DNA of 64,000 nt from Pseudonocardia sp. DSM 110487 (GCF_019468565.1 NZ_CP080521.1:9362001-9426000); one strand, 5' to 3'. Shown: positions 23,732 through 32,528, numbered from the stretch's first letter. Notes: generated by a model not told the origin, from the sequence alone. Translations and numbers: made by a program.

Positions 23732-23950
23732 ATGCTTTTCCTCATCGCATTCGTCGGCGCCGCGATCATCGCTCTGGTGCTGTGGAAGGCGATGAACTCC
23801 GGCGCCGTCGAGTTCCCGCAGCCCCAGCGGCGAGGTCCGGTGGCCGGAGTGAGCCGGGCACCACGCGTGACCGGCCCGGACGACGACCCCGACTTCCTAC
23901 GTCAACTTGACGAGAAGGTCCGCAGGCGCGACGAGCCGCCCGGGGCCTGA
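23732..23950 (+). CDS. Small single-pass membrane protein, unknown
   Basis: A 72-residue protein with one N-terminal transmembrane helix (MLFLIAFVGAAIIALVLWKAM) and a hydrophilic tail ending DPDFLRQLDEKVRRRDE. A GGAGGTGG site precedes the ATG. Short proteins with this DPDFLRxL tail are seen next to bldC in actinobacteria as hypothetical proteins. Function is unknown. It converges with the MinD-like gene. Confidence 0.75.
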   Translation: MLFLIAFVGAAIIALVLWKAMNSGAVEFPQPQRRGPVAGVSRAPRVTGPDDDPDFLRQLDEKVRRRDEPPGA

Positions 23951-23961
23951 GCCCCCGGCCT

Positions 23962-25221
23962 TCAGGCAGGGGGCCCCTCGAACGCGTCGGCCACTGCCGC
24001 CGCAACTTCCAGCAAGGCGAGCCGGGTGCCCGGCTCGAGGCGGTCGAGGTCCACCTCGGCGCCCTCCTCGAGATGCGCGTCGAACGGGATCCGAGTCACC
24101 GTGCGGCAGCGCGCCGCGAAGTGCTCGGCCACCTTCGCGAGATCCACGCCGCCCGCTGAGCGGTGCACGCAGTTGATCACGGCCACGGAGTTCTTGACCA
24201 GGTCGCCGTGCCCGTGGGCGTCGAGCCAGTCCATCGTGGCCGACGCGCTGCGCGCGCCGTCGATCGAACCGGACGACACGATGATCAGCTGATCGGCGAG
24301 CCCGAGCACGCCGTACATCGCCGAGTGCATGAGTCCGGTGCCGCAGTCGGTGAGCACGATGTTGTAGAAGTGCTCCAGCAGCGTGACGGTGCGGCGGTAG
24401 TCGTCCTCGCTGAACGCCTCCGACACCGCGGGGTCCTGCTCGCTCGCCAGCACCTCGAGGCGGGAGGGGCCCTGCGAGGTGTAGGCCCTGACGTCGCTGT
24501 AGCGGCGCACGCGCTGGGCGTCGCGCAGCAGGTTGCGCACGGTGGCGCTGGTCTCGAGCGGGATCTTCTGGCTGAGCGTGCCGCGGTCGGGGTTGGCGTC
24601 GACCGCTACCACCCGGTCGCCGCGCAGCGAGGCGAACGTCGCTCCGAGCGTTGCGGTGACCGTGGTCTTGCCGACGCCGCCCTTGAGGCTCAAGATGGCG
24701 ATCTTGTAGCAGCCGAGCAGCGGCCGGTTGACCCGCGCCGTCAGCTCCCGCTTGTGGATGTCGGCCGGGCTCTCGCCCGGGTTGATCAGCCGTCCCGACA
24801 CGAGGTAGACGAACCGCCGCCAGCCGGACTGCGGCGGCTTGCGGGTGGGCGCCAGCAGCACGCGCGCGTTGGTCAGATCGGGGCGGGTCGCCCGGCCGCT
24901 GCGGGCCCGCTGCGCCTCCTGGGCCGCCATCGCGCCTGGGTCGATCCAGCGCGCGGTGCCGCGTGGTGGGGTGCGGGGCTCGACGGGCTGTTCGTCCGCT
25001 GCTGGCCGCTCGAGCCGCAGCTGGTTCGGCATCGTCGTGTCGCCGACGCCGGGCTCCTCCGAGTCGCGCGTGTCGGGGTCGGGACGCGGTGCGGACGGCT
25101 CCGATGGCGTGACCGGCGCCGACGCCGCCCGGGACGGGGCGGCACCCCAGCGCTCGCGGACATACCGGCCCACGGAGCCGTCCGGGTAGTCCCGATCGTC
25201 ACCGGATTGACGCTCTGTCAT
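23962..25221 (-). CDS. MinD/ParA-like ATPase with long disordered N-terminus
   Basis: A 419-residue protein. The first ~140 residues are Pro/Arg/Glu-rich and disordered. After a linker (GWRRFVYLVSGRLINPGESP) the P-loop NTPase begins: deviant Walker A LSLKGGVGKTT near residue 180, Walker A' VVAVDANPDRGTL and Walker B IVLTDCGTG. It resembles mycobacterial EspI-type proteins and Rv0530, which lies in the same position. Members may regulate secretion or position complexes at the membrane in an ATP-dependent way. The precise role is unknown. Confidence 0.88.
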   Translation of the reverse strand: MTERQSGDDRDYPDGSVGRYVRERWGAAPSRAASAPVTPSEPSAPRPDPDTRDSEEPGVGDTTMPNQLRLERPAADEQPVEPRTPPRGTARWIDPGAMAAQEAQRARSGRATRPDLTNARVLLAPTRKPPQSGWRRFVYLVSGRLINPGESPADIHKRELTARVNRPLLGCYKIAILSLKGGVGKTTVTATLGATFASLRGDRVVAVDANPDRGTLSQKIPLETSATVRNLLRDAQRVRRYSDVRAYTSQGPSRLEVLASEQDPAVSEAFSEDDYRRTVTLLEHFYNIVLTDCGTGLMHSAMYGVLGLADQLIIVSSGSIDGARSASATMDWLDAHGHGDLVKNSVAVINCVHRSAGGVDLAKVAEHFAARCRTVTRIPFDAHLEEGAEVDLDRLEPGTRLALLEVAAAVADAFEGPPA

Positions 25222-25277
25222 CAGTACATCCCGCCGAGCGCATTAAGTCGACCGTTGAACCCCCACACGGACGCCGA

Positions 25278-25297
25278 CGGTAGTCGGCCGACTGCCG
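25278..25297. promoter_or_regulatory. 20-bp near-perfect palindrome between ccsB and MinD-like gene
   Basis: CGGTAGTCGG is followed directly by CCGACTGCCG, with one mismatched pair and no loop. It lies 3' of ccsB and 5' of the MinD-like gene (both minus strand). The lack of a loop favours an operator, but a terminator for the cytochrome operon is possible. Confidence 0.4.
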
Positions 25298-25337
25298 GGG
25301 GTCGAGGCGCGGTCGGGTGGCGCCGTGTCACTCGGCG

Positions 25338-26255
25338 TCAGCCCAACCCGGCGTACGAGTGCAGACCGGCGACGACCATGTTGATGAAGAAGAGGTTGAA
25401 AATAATCGTAGCGAAGCCGGCGACGTTGACCCACGCCGCCCGACCGGTGCGCCAGCCCGCTGTCGCACGGGCGTGGAGGTACGCCGCGTATATCACCCAT
25501 GAGACGAACGCGACGGTCTCCTTCGGGTCCCAGCCCCAGAACCGGCCCCACGCGGCCTCTGCCCAGATCGCGCCCGTGATGATCGCGAACGTGAACAGGG
25601 GGAACGCGACGATCGTGATGCGGTAGGCGAGCCGGTCGAGGGCATCGGCAGCCGGCAGCTTCTCGGCGAACTCGGCGAACAGTCCCGAACGGCGCAGCAG
25701 GAACAGCAGGCTCACGACGCCCGCCACGACCAGCAGCCCGGACGAGATGCTGATGGTGCTCACGTGGATGCTCATCCAGTACGAGCGCAGCGGCGGCACC
25801 ACGGGCCCCGCGGGCGCGTAGAGCACCGATCCGGCCAGCGCCATCAGGACGAGCACCGGGAACAGCACGAACGGGCCCGCGGGCCGCGTGGCGGGCGACC
25901 GGCGAAGCACGACCAGCCACGTGACGACCGCGGCGACGCAGATCGCCGCGATGAACTCGTACATGTTGCCCAACGGCCAGCGCTCGGCCGCGAGCCCGCG
26001 GGTGGCGATCGACGCGAGCTGCAGCGCCGCCCCGAGCACGGCGAGCGCAACGGCCATCCGGCCGAAGCGCTCCGGCCGGCTCCGCGCCGGCTCGTCCCCC
26101 TGCGCCTCGTCCGGCCCGTCCGCGCCCACGAGGACGGGCGCCTTGGCCCGCGCCGCCGCGAACTCCACGGCGTGGAAGATCATCGCCAGTGCGTAGATCC
26201 CCACAGCCGCCACGAAGAGGCGATCGCTGAAGGTGGCGAGTTCGACGAGCATCAA
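25338..26255 (-). CDS. ccsB: Cytochrome c biogenesis protein CcsB (CcsA/ResC family)
   Basis: A 305-residue membrane protein with about eight helices. The tryptophan-rich haem-handling motif reads WGRFWGWDPKETVAFVSWVIYAAYLHAR, and conserved histidines lie in SYWMSIHVSTIS and near the N-terminus (IFHAVEFA). With ResB it forms the System II haem exporter and ligase that attaches haem to CXXCH of apocytochromes outside the membrane. It overlaps resB by 4 nt and is the last gene of the operon. Confidence 0.95.
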   Translation of the reverse strand: MMLVELATFSDRLFVAAVGIYALAMIFHAVEFAAARAKAPVLVGADGPDEAQGDEPARSRPERFGRMAVALAVLGAALQLASIATRGLAAERWPLGNMYEFIAAICVAAVVTWLVVLRRSPATRPAGPFVLFPVLVLMALAGSVLYAPAGPVVPPLRSYWMSIHVSTISISSGLLVVAGVVSLLFLLRRSGLFAEFAEKLPAADALDRLAYRITIVAFPLFTFAIITGAIWAEAAWGRFWGWDPKETVAFVSWVIYAAYLHARATAGWRTGRAAWVNVAGFATIIFNLFFINMVVAGLHSYAGLG

Positions 26256-27862
26256 CTCTCCTCACGTGGTTCAAGCAGGTCCGCCCGCATCCGGTCGAAC
26301 TCCTCGCCATACCCGGCCCGGTCGGTACGGGCCAGCCCGCCGAGCTCGACGACCGTGCGGGCGCCGTCGTCGGTCGGCGTGAGCCGCGCCCAGAACCGGC
26401 GCCTGCGGATCGTCAGCGAGAGGCCGAGACCGCCCAGCAGGAGCACGGCGAAGACGAGCACGGCCTCCTGGCCCGGGTCGTAGCTGACCTGCAGGTACGC
26501 CCAGTTCTGCACGTCGTCGAAACGGACGACGGTGCCGTCGTCGAGGGTCAGCGACTGGCCCGGCACCAGGTTGGCCCGCGCGACCCGGGTCAGCGCGCCG
26601 GAGTCGACCATTTGCTGGTCCACCTGGAAGATCGACTGGCCGCGGCCGTCGTCGAGCCCGAGGTCGCCGCGCAGGACGTCGACCGCGACCTCGGGGGCGA
26701 GCAGGGCCGGGAACACCGATGTGACGATGTCCCCGCCGGACGACGTCGGGGCGAAGAGGCCGGTGATGGCGAGCTGGGATGTGCGCCGCTTCTCCTCGTC
26801 GGTGACGCCGGGCGGCTCGAACTTCGTGGCGCCCTCCGAGAGGAGGGTCGCCTGGTCGACGGGCCGCCACTGGATCTCGCCGGTGCGCTGCTGCCCGTCC
26901 GGCCACGTGACGGTGAAGCGCGGCGCGTACCCGTGGCCGAGCAGGTAGACGCGGTTGCCGTCGACCCGCAGGGGGTGGTTGACCTCGAGCAGGTGGGTGC
27001 GCCACTCGTCGGATCCGGCCTCGACGTCCTCCGCGCCCTGGTAGGACAGTTGGCCGCGGAAGCTCTCGGCCTGCCCGTTCGGCTGGAAGTCCGCCTGGAA
27101 GTCGTCGAGGCGCACGCAGAACGGGGTGAGGTCGGTGCCGTCGACGCGCAGTCCCGCGCGGAACGTGTCGTAGCCGAGGATGCCGGTGTTGCAGAACTGG
27201 CCGCCGCCCGACATGACGATGACCTGGCCCTCGTAACCGAAGAGCTTGCCCGCGGCGAAGCCGAGGAGCAGGCCGATCAGGCTCAGGTGGAACACCAGGT
27301 TGCCCGCCTCGCGCAGGTACCCCTTCTCGCCGGAGAGCGTGCGTCCCTTCCCGTCCGGTCGCTCGACGAGCCGCCAGCCGCGCAGCCGGGACCGGACGCG
27401 CTGGGTGGCCTCGTCGATACCGACGTCGAGGGTGGCGTCCGCGTGGTGCGGCATCCGCGCCAGGTTGCGCGGGGTGGCCACCGGCTCGGCCCGCATCGCC
27501 GTGAAGTGCTCCAGGGTGCGCGGCAGCACGCAGCCGATCAGCGAGATCATCAGCAGCAGGTAGATCGCGGCGAACCACGGCGCGGCGAACAGGTCGAAGA
27601 ACCCGAGGCGGTCGAGCGTGGGCGCGAGCCACGGGTAGTCGGCGAAGTACTGGTCGACGAGCCGCTGGTTGAGCGATCGCTGCGGCAGGAGCGCCCCGGG
27701 AAGCGCCGCGAGCGCCAACAGGAAGAGCAGCACGAGCGCGGTGCGCATCGAGGTGAGCCCGCGCCACGCGTTGCGCAGCAATGCCCACACCCCCGCGAGT
27801 CGCGCCCTGGGTGCACGCGAGTCGCGGTCTGGGTGCAGACGAGTCGGGGTCTCGGTGCTCAT
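26252..27862 (-). CDS. resB: Cytochrome c biogenesis protein ResB (Ccs1)
   Basis: A 536-residue membrane protein with three N-terminal transmembrane helices, a large extracytoplasmic domain (about 190-450) and a last helix near 465, as in ResB/Ccs1. Motifs include LPQRSLNQRLVDQYFADYPWLAP and GFAAGKLFGYEGQV. It binds reduced apocytochrome and works with CcsB. ATG at 27862 abuts the ccdA TAG. The first ~24 residues (TPTRLHPDRDSRAPRARLAG) are encoded by a copy of an intergenic repeat, and GTG at 27790 is an alternative start just beyond it. Confidence 0.94.
   Translation of the reverse strand: MSTETPTRLHPDRDSRAPRARLAGVWALLRNAWRGLTSMRTALVLLFLLALAALPGALLPQRSLNQRLVDQYFADYPWLAPTLDRLGFFDLFAAPWFAAIYLLLMISLIGCVLPRTLEHFTAMRAEPVATPRNLARMPHHADATLDVGIDEATQRVRSRLRGWRLVERPDGKGRTLSGEKGYLREAGNLVFHLSLIGLLLGFAAGKLFGYEGQVIVMSGGGQFCNTGILGYDTFRAGLRVDGTDLTPFCVRLDDFQADFQPNGQAESFRGQLSYQGAEDVEAGSDEWRTHLLEVNHPLRVDGNRVYLLGHGYAPRFTVTWPDGQQRTGEIQWRPVDQATLLSEGATKFEPPGVTDEEKRRTSQLAITGLFAPTSSGGDIVTSVFPALLAPEVAVDVLRGDLGLDDGRGQSIFQVDQQMVDSGALTRVARANLVPGQSLTLDDGTVVRFDDVQNWAYLQVSYDPGQEAVLVFAVLLLGGLGLSLTIRRRRFWARLTPTDDGARTVVELGGLARTDRAGYGEEFDRMRADLLEPREES
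27794..27850. repeat. Repeat related to 21948-22035, at the resB 5' end
   Basis: CGCGAGTCGCG at 27794-27804 and CGCGAGTCGCGG at 27816-27827 have the same spacing and intervening CTGGGTG.A as in the right arm at 22002-22035, about 30 of 33 positions identical. A third, decayed word (CGAGTCGGGG) follows near 27840. It lies in the annotated start of resB. Confidence 0.8.
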
Positions 27863-28639
27863 CTACAGCACCGGGACGAAGCCGGCGACGGAGACCTGCA
27901 GATGGGCCAGCAGATCGCCCCAGAGCCCGGTGACCAGCAGCACCCCGACGGCCACCATCAGCGTCCCGCCGGCGAGCTGGATCGCGCGGGTGTGGCGGCG
28001 CAGCCAGCCGAGGGCCCGCATCGCCCGCGACGCGCCGAGCGCGATGAGCACGAACGGCAGCCCGAGCCCCGCGCAGTAAGCGATGGTGAGCACGACGCCG
28101 CGCAGGGATCCGCCGCCGGTGCCCGCGGCCACCGCGACGACGCCCGCGAGCGTCGGCCCGATGCACGGCACCCACCCGAGGCCGAACACCGCCCCGAGCA
28201 GCGGCGCGCCCCAGACCCCCGCGCGCGGGACCCAGTGCACCCGCTTCTCCCGCTGGAGCACGGGCACCAGGCCGACGAACGCCAGCCCCATCACGATCAT
28301 CACGACGCCGCCCACACGCTGCAGCACGGCCTCGTTGGCCACGAGCGCGTCGGCCAGCCATACGACGCCGGTGAGGATCGCGCCGAACACGACCGTGAAG
28401 CCCGCGACGAAGAGCGCGGCGGCCCCGGCGACGCGGAACCGGCCGGTCCGCCGCTCCTCGGCCTCGGGGAGCGTGGCAGGCGGGGCGTCGGCGCCGACGA
28501 GCCCGGCGAGGTACGCGAGGTAGCCGGGGACGAGCGGGACCACGCACGGCGACGCGAAGCTGACCGCGCCGGCCAGCACGGCCACGGCGGCTGCGAGCAG
28601 CAGCGGTCCGGAGACCGCGAGGGTCGTCGAGGGGTCCAT
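27863..28639 (-). CDS. ccdA: CcdA-type thiol-disulfide membrane transporter
   Basis: A 258-residue protein of the CcdA/DsbD-beta family with six to seven transmembrane helices. It carries electrons from cytosolic thioredoxin outward to keep apocytochrome thiols reduced. The conserved cysteines are in SFASPCVVPLVPGY (helix 1) and GWVPCIGPTLAG (helix 4). The ATG at 28639 is chosen since homology starts MDPSTTLAVSGPLLL; the frame is open upstream. Its stop directly adjoins the resB start (TAGATG). Confidence 0.94.
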   Translation of the reverse strand: MDPSTTLAVSGPLLLAAAVAVLAGAVSFASPCVVPLVPGYLAYLAGLVGADAPPATLPEAEERRTGRFRVAGAAALFVAGFTVVFGAILTGVVWLADALVANEAVLQRVGGVVMIVMGLAFVGLVPVLQREKRVHWVPRAGVWGAPLLGAVFGLGWVPCIGPTLAGVVAVAAGTGGGSLRGVVLTIAYCAGLGLPFVLIALGASRAMRALGWLRRHTRAIQLAGGTLMVAVGVLLVTGLWGDLLAHLQVSVAGFVPVL

Positions 28640-28709
28640 CACCCAAGAGGGTAGGCCGCGTGCTAGTGGGCACCGGCACCGGGTTCTACACGGCGTAGTG
28701 GATCGTGCC

Positions 28710-28783
28710 GACTTCACACACCCAGCACGGACTTCACACAACGCCGGCCTTGTGTGAAGTGGCCACTGGCTGTGTGAAGTGAC
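28710..28783. repeat. Twin-word hairpin (ACTTCACAC family)
   Basis: The arm 28710-28741 mirrors 28750-28781. The inner 11 bp (TTGTGTGAAGT) and outer 10 bp (TGTGTGAAGT) match perfectly, and the 10-nt middle is diverged; loop 8 nt. It lies in the 146-bp gap between the TlpA-like gene and ccdA (both minus strand), so it can act as a terminator or processing signal inside the operon. Confidence 0.8.
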
Positions 28784-28785
28784 TA

Positions 28786-29364
28786 TCAGGGGGACGGGGA
28801 GGGCTCCGCCTGCAGGCGTTGGACCAGCGGCATCAGCTCCGGCACCCGGACCACCGTCAGGAACACCGCCGCCACTCGGTGCTGCTCGTCGAGCACTAGC
28901 GTCGAGGGCACGGTGTTGCGCGGGTAGCCGCTGAGGCGGGCCAGGATGCGGCCGGGCGGGTCGAAAACCGAGTCGAACGTGACGCCCCGGTCGCGCACGA
29001 AGTCGGCCGCCGCCTGGCGCTCGTCGCGGACGTCGATGCCGAGCACCGCGGCGCCGGTCTGCTCCTGCACGAACTGCAGCCCCGGCATCTCCTCGCGGCA
29101 GGGGCCGCACCACGAGCCCCAGATGTTGACGATCACGACCTTGCCGGCGTAGTCGTCGAGGCCCACCGTGGCGCCGTCGTGGAGCAGGCTGTCGCCCGAG
29201 ATCCCCCTGACCGTGCCGCGGCTCTCCGGCGGGTCGTAGCGGATCGTGGTCTGGCCGCCCGGCGCGACGAACTGGAAGTCCCCACCCGTGGCCACCGCCT
29301 CCTTGGTGGCGGAGCAGCCTGCCAGGAGCAACGCGGCGAGCGCGGCGGCGATCAGGCGGATCAT
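28786..29364 (-). CDS. TlpA/ResA-like thioredoxin lipoprotein
   Basis: A 192-residue extracytoplasmic thiol-disulfide protein. It has a lipoprotein signal (MIRLIAAALAALLLAGC, lipobox LAGC) and a thioredoxin fold with WGSWCGPCREEMPGLQ and the cis-Pro region GYPRNTVPSTLVLD. It should reduce apocytochrome c cysteines, receiving electrons from CcdA. Start ATG at 29364 overlaps the phosphatase stop by 4 nt. The order hemL-phosphatase-TlpA-ccdA-resB-ccsB matches Rv0524-Rv0529. Confidence 0.94.
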   Translation of the reverse strand: MIRLIAAALAALLLAGCSATKEAVATGGDFQFVAPGGQTTIRYDPPESRGTVRGISGDSLLHDGATVGLDDYAGKVVIVNIWGSWCGPCREEMPGLQFVQEQTGAAVLGIDVRDERQAAADFVRDRGVTFDSVFDPPGRILARLSGYPRNTVPSTLVLDEQHRVAAVFLTVVRVPELMPLVQRLQAEPSPSP

Positions 29365-29996
29365 GCGCCCGTCTGCCTCGGGTCGCTTGCGCCCGCGGGC
29401 TCCGTGTAGCGCAGTTGCGTGAGCTCGGTGCCGGTGAAGACGAGCGAGGTGAGCGACGCGAGGGCGCATTGCCTGCGCCGCGGGTCGTGCCACAGCCGCT
29501 GCCCGGTGACGAACCGGCGCAGCGTCCAGATCGGCAGCTGGTGCGAGACGCACACCGCCTCGTGCCCCTCGGCGAGCGTCCTCGCCCGGTGGACCGCGGC
29601 GAACATGCGGTGCGCGATCTGCAGGTACGGCTCGCCCCACGAGGGCGTGAAAGGGTCGCGCAGCAGCGGCCAGTGGCGCGGGCTGCGCAGGGCGCCGTCC
29701 CCGACGGAGACGGACTTGCCCTCGAACCGGTTGTCCGCCTCGATCAGCCCGTCCTCCGTCTGCACGTCCAGCCCGTGGAGCGCGGCGATCGGCGCGGCAG
29801 TCTCCTGCGCCCGCTCGAGGGGGGAGGCGAGTACCGCCGTCACGTCGGCGTCGGCGAGTGCCTTGGCGACGATCTCGGCCTGGTTGCGACCGTTCTCGGA
29901 GAGGTGGAACCCGGGCAGCCTGCCGTACAGGATCCCCGTGGGGTTGTGCACCTCGCCGTGGCGCAGCAGGTGGACGACCGTGCGCACGCCTGTCAT
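29361..29996 (-). CDS. Histidine phosphatase superfamily protein
   Basis: A 211-residue phosphoglycerate-mutase-like phosphatase. The phospho-accepting His is in LLRHGEVHN, with Arg/Glu in LASPLERAQETA and the second His in AVCVSHQLPIWTL. Shorter than true phosphoglycerate mutase and lacking its insertions, so it is a phosphatase of unknown substrate. Overlaps hemL and the TlpA-like gene by 4 nt each. Its conserved place between hemL and the cytochrome c genes suggests a haem-related role, unproven. Confidence 0.92.
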   Translation of the reverse strand: MTGVRTVVHLLRHGEVHNPTGILYGRLPGFHLSENGRNQAEIVAKALADADVTAVLASPLERAQETAAPIAALHGLDVQTEDGLIEADNRFEGKSVSVGDGALRSPRHWPLLRDPFTPSWGEPYLQIAHRMFAAVHRARTLAEGHEAVCVSHQLPIWTLRRFVTGQRLWHDPRRRQCALASLTSLVFTGTELTQLRYTEPAGASDPRQTGA

Positions 29997-31360
29997 TGCG
30001 CGGCCTCGGCGGGCGGAGTTGCCGTGGCCGCCGCCTTCGCCGCTGCCGGGAGCGCGTCGGCGATCACCTGCCAGGTGTCGTCGTCGAGCGCAGCGGAGAC
30101 GAACCACGCCTCGAACGCGCTCGGTGGCGGGTACACCCCGCGGTCGAGCAGCGCGTGGAAGAAGCCGGGGAACCGCCAGGTGGCAGCGGCCTGGGCGCCC
30201 GCGTAGTCGTGCACCTCGTCGTCGGTGAAGAACACCGAGAGGAGGTTGCCCGCGAACTGGACGCGGTGCGGCACGCCCTCGGCCTTCAGCGCGTCGCCGA
30301 TGAGGCCGCCGAGCCGGGCCGCGTTCGCATCGAGCGCGGCGTAGACCTCGGCGTCGGCATGCCGCAGGGTCGCGAGACCCGCGGCGACGGCGACGGGGTT
30401 CCCGGACAGCGTCCCGGCCTGGTAGACGGGGCCGGCCGGAGCGAGGTAGCTCATGTGCGCCGCCGGGCCGCCGAACGCCGCGGCGGGCAGGCCACCGGAC
30501 ATGACCTTGCCGAACGTGTAGAGGTCGCCGGCGACGCCGTCCAGCCCGAACCAGCCGGAAGCCGACACCCGGAACCCGGTCATCACCTCGTCGATCACGA
30601 GCAGGGCACCCGCCTCGTGGCAGATCTCGCGCAGCCCCGCGTTGAACCCGGGACGCGGGGCGATCGCGCCCATGTTGCCCGCCGCCGCCTCGGTGATCAC
30701 GCAGGCGATGTCGGCGCCGCGCTCGGCGAAGACCGCCCGCACCGCGTCGAGGTCGTTGTACGGGAGCACGATCGTGTCGGCCGCCTGCGCCCCAGTGACG
30801 CCGGGGCTGGTCGGCAGCCCGAGGGTGGCCACCCCGGATCCGGCCTGCGCGAGCAGCGCGTCGACGTGCCCGTGGTAGCAGCCCGCGAACTTGACGATGC
30901 CGCGGCGGCCGGTGATCCCGCGGGCGAGCCGGATCGCGCTCATCGTGGCCTCGGTGCCGGAGTTGACCAGCCGCACCTGCTCGACGGGGTCGACCCGGCC
31001 GATGATCTCCTCGGCCAGCTCCACCTCGGCAGGCGTCGGCGCCCCGAACGAGAGGCCCTGCCCCGCGGCCGTGCGCACCGCGTCGACCACGGCGGGGTGC
31101 GCGTGCCCGAGGATCATCGGACCCCATGAGCTGATGAGGTCGACGTAGCGGTTCCCGTCGGCGTCGGTGAGCCACGGACCGGCCGCGGACACGAGGAACC
31201 GCGGCGTGCCGCCGACCGCGGAGAACGCCCGAACCGGGGAGTTCACCCCGCCGGGGATCGCAGCGGACGCCCTGTCGAACAGGCGACGCGACGTCTCGGT
31301 GCGCGCGGCGGTCTCGGGGCCGGAAGGAATCGGCGAGCTAGCCACGGGAGCCAGTCTCAC
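29993..31360 (-). CDS. hemL: Glutamate-1-semialdehyde 2,1-aminomutase (HemL)
   Basis: A 455-residue PLP enzyme converting glutamate-1-semialdehyde to 5-aminolevulinate, the second committed step of the C5 haem pathway after HemA. Motifs are IPGGVNSPVRAF, LVNSGTEATMSAIRLARG, KFAGCYHGHVDALL, VIDEVMTGFR and the PLP lysine in YTFGKVMSGGLPAAAFGG. GTG at 31360 or GTG at 31345 could start it. First gene of a six-gene operon leading into cytochrome c maturation. Confidence 0.96.
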   Translation of the reverse strand: MRLAPVASSPIPSGPETAARTETSRRLFDRASAAIPGGVNSPVRAFSAVGGTPRFLVSAAGPWLTDADGNRYVDLISSWGPMILGHAHPAVVDAVRTAAGQGLSFGAPTPAEVELAEEIIGRVDPVEQVRLVNSGTEATMSAIRLARGITGRRGIVKFAGCYHGHVDALLAQAGSGVATLGLPTSPGVTGAQAADTIVLPYNDLDAVRAVFAERGADIACVITEAAAGNMGAIAPRPGFNAGLREICHEAGALLVIDEVMTGFRVSASGWFGLDGVAGDLYTFGKVMSGGLPAAAFGGPAAHMSYLAPAGPVYQAGTLSGNPVAVAAGLATLRHADAEVYAALDANAARLGGLIGDALKAEGVPHRVQFAGNLLSVFFTDDEVHDYAGAQAAATWRFPGFFHALLDRGVYPPPSAFEAWFVSAALDDDTWQVIADALPAAAKAAATATPPAEAAQ

Positions 31361-31396
31361 ATCCGCGCGCCGAGAGGTGTGGCCCGGGACCTGCTG

Positions 31397-31567
31397 CCTA
31401 GGAGGGTCCTGAACAACTCAGGCCGTAGCGAGCGGCGTCCAGGTGGTGTCCTCGCAAGGCGGACGATCGCGCCGATACCGCTGTTGTATCGGTGCGATCG
31501 TCCAACGCGGCGAGGGCGCCGCCTGGGCGCCGCGCAGTAGGCCTGAGATGTTCAGGGCGCTCCTAGG
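31397..31567. repeat. 171-bp long palindrome (80-bp arms)
   Basis: The arms are collinear with no net indel: 31397-31477 mirrors 31487-31567 around a 9-nt loop. End blocks begin CCTAGGAG at 31397 and end CTCCTAGG at 31567; inner block GGACGATCGCGCCGATA pairs with TATCGGTGCGATCGTCC. Match is roughly 80-85 %. The right end overlaps the stop codon of the gene at 31563. It would fold into a long hairpin and terminate that gene, and looks like a mobile palindromic (MITE-like) element. Confidence 0.88.
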
Positions 31568-32483
31568 AGCGCACTCCCCGGAACCAGCGGGTCGGTTCGG
31601 GCAGGAACATGATGATCGTGCCGCCGACCGATGCCGCCACGATGGCAAGGACCATCACCAGTGCGGTCGGGACGGCGCCCAACCCGAGCAACGCGCTGCC
31701 GAGCATCACGATGGCGAATCCCACCGTCATGACCGTGAGGATGATGCGCGCCCAGTTCCGTCGAAAGAACGCCAGTACCGCGAACAGTATGTAGATGAGC
31801 GGAATGACGAGGAGCATGCCGCCGAGTACGCCACTGAGTGCCCTGAGTGCCTCGACGTACTGCTCCAGCGTGATATCGGCCCGCTCCAGGTAGCCGGGCG
31901 GTGGCGCGAGCTCTGGCGGGAGCTGGGCCGCATCCGTCGGCACGGCGATACCGGTCAGACCGGCAACCCCTGCCAGCAGGAAAGGCACCGAGCTGAGAAT
32001 CAGCAGCACGAGTGCGAGGATCATGATTCCCGGGCGGCTGACGGGCTCCGCGGCGTCGGGCCCGAGGCCCGCAGCGTCCGCACCGAACGGGGTGCCTGCG
32101 TACTGACCGGGCTGGCCGTACGGGTTGTACTGCGGCGGCTGGCCGTACTGACCGGGCTGAGCGCCGTACTGCCCGTACTGACCGGGCTGCTGCTGCCCGT
32201 ACTGCTGTCCCTGCTGCGCATACGGGTTGTACGGGGACGCCTGGCCGTATCCGGGGGGCGGCTGCTGGCCGTACTGGCCGGGTTGACCGTACTGGCCCGG
32301 CTGGCCGTGGGGTTGCTGCCCGTACTGCCCCTGCTGCGGGTACGGCTGCTGGCCGTACTGCTGCGGCTGAGCGGGCTGCTGTCCTTGAGCACCCGGCTGC
32401 CCCGACCCGTCGCTCGGCGGAGCGGCATCCGACCGGTCGTCGGGCTGTTGTCCCCCGCTACGCGGGTCGGAGGGTGTGCTCAC
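31563..32483 (-). CDS. Membrane protein with prion-like Q/G/Y/P-rich N-terminus
   Basis: A 306-residue protein. Residues 1-130 are low complexity, built on repeats of QYGQQP, GQPGQYGQ and NPYGQPG. The rest has four transmembrane helices (from PGIMILALVLLILSSVPFLLAG to TIIMFLPEPTRWF) with a loop containing PPELAPPPGYLERAD between the first two. Actinobacterial proteins with Q/P/G/Y-rich tails attached to DUF4064-like membrane domains are common and uncharacterised. It follows the DUF4282-like gene by 45 nt with a similar tail. The stop codon lies in the palindrome end. Confidence 0.82.
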   Translation of the reverse strand: MSTPSDPRSGGQQPDDRSDAAPPSDGSGQPGAQGQQPAQPQQYGQQPYPQQGQYGQQPHGQPGQYGQPGQYGQQPPPGYGQASPYNPYAQQGQQYGQQQPGQYGQYGAQPGQYGQPPQYNPYGQPGQYAGTPFGADAAGLGPDAAEPVSRPGIMILALVLLILSSVPFLLAGVAGLTGIAVPTDAAQLPPELAPPPGYLERADITLEQYVEALRALSGVLGGMLLVIPLIYILFAVLAFFRRNWARIILTVMTVGFAIVMLGSALLGLGAVPTALVMVLAIVAASVGGTIIMFLPEPTRWFRGVRS

Positions 32484-32528
32484 GGCGTCACCGTAGGTCC
32501 ACGAATCCGCGACTGTCCACGGAAGTTC

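Noticed and set aside
26612..28654. 680-codon plus-strand frame opposite resB-ccdA
   Set aside because: Antisense to three clear membrane-protein genes; Arg/Glu/His-rich content is a by-product of codon bias.
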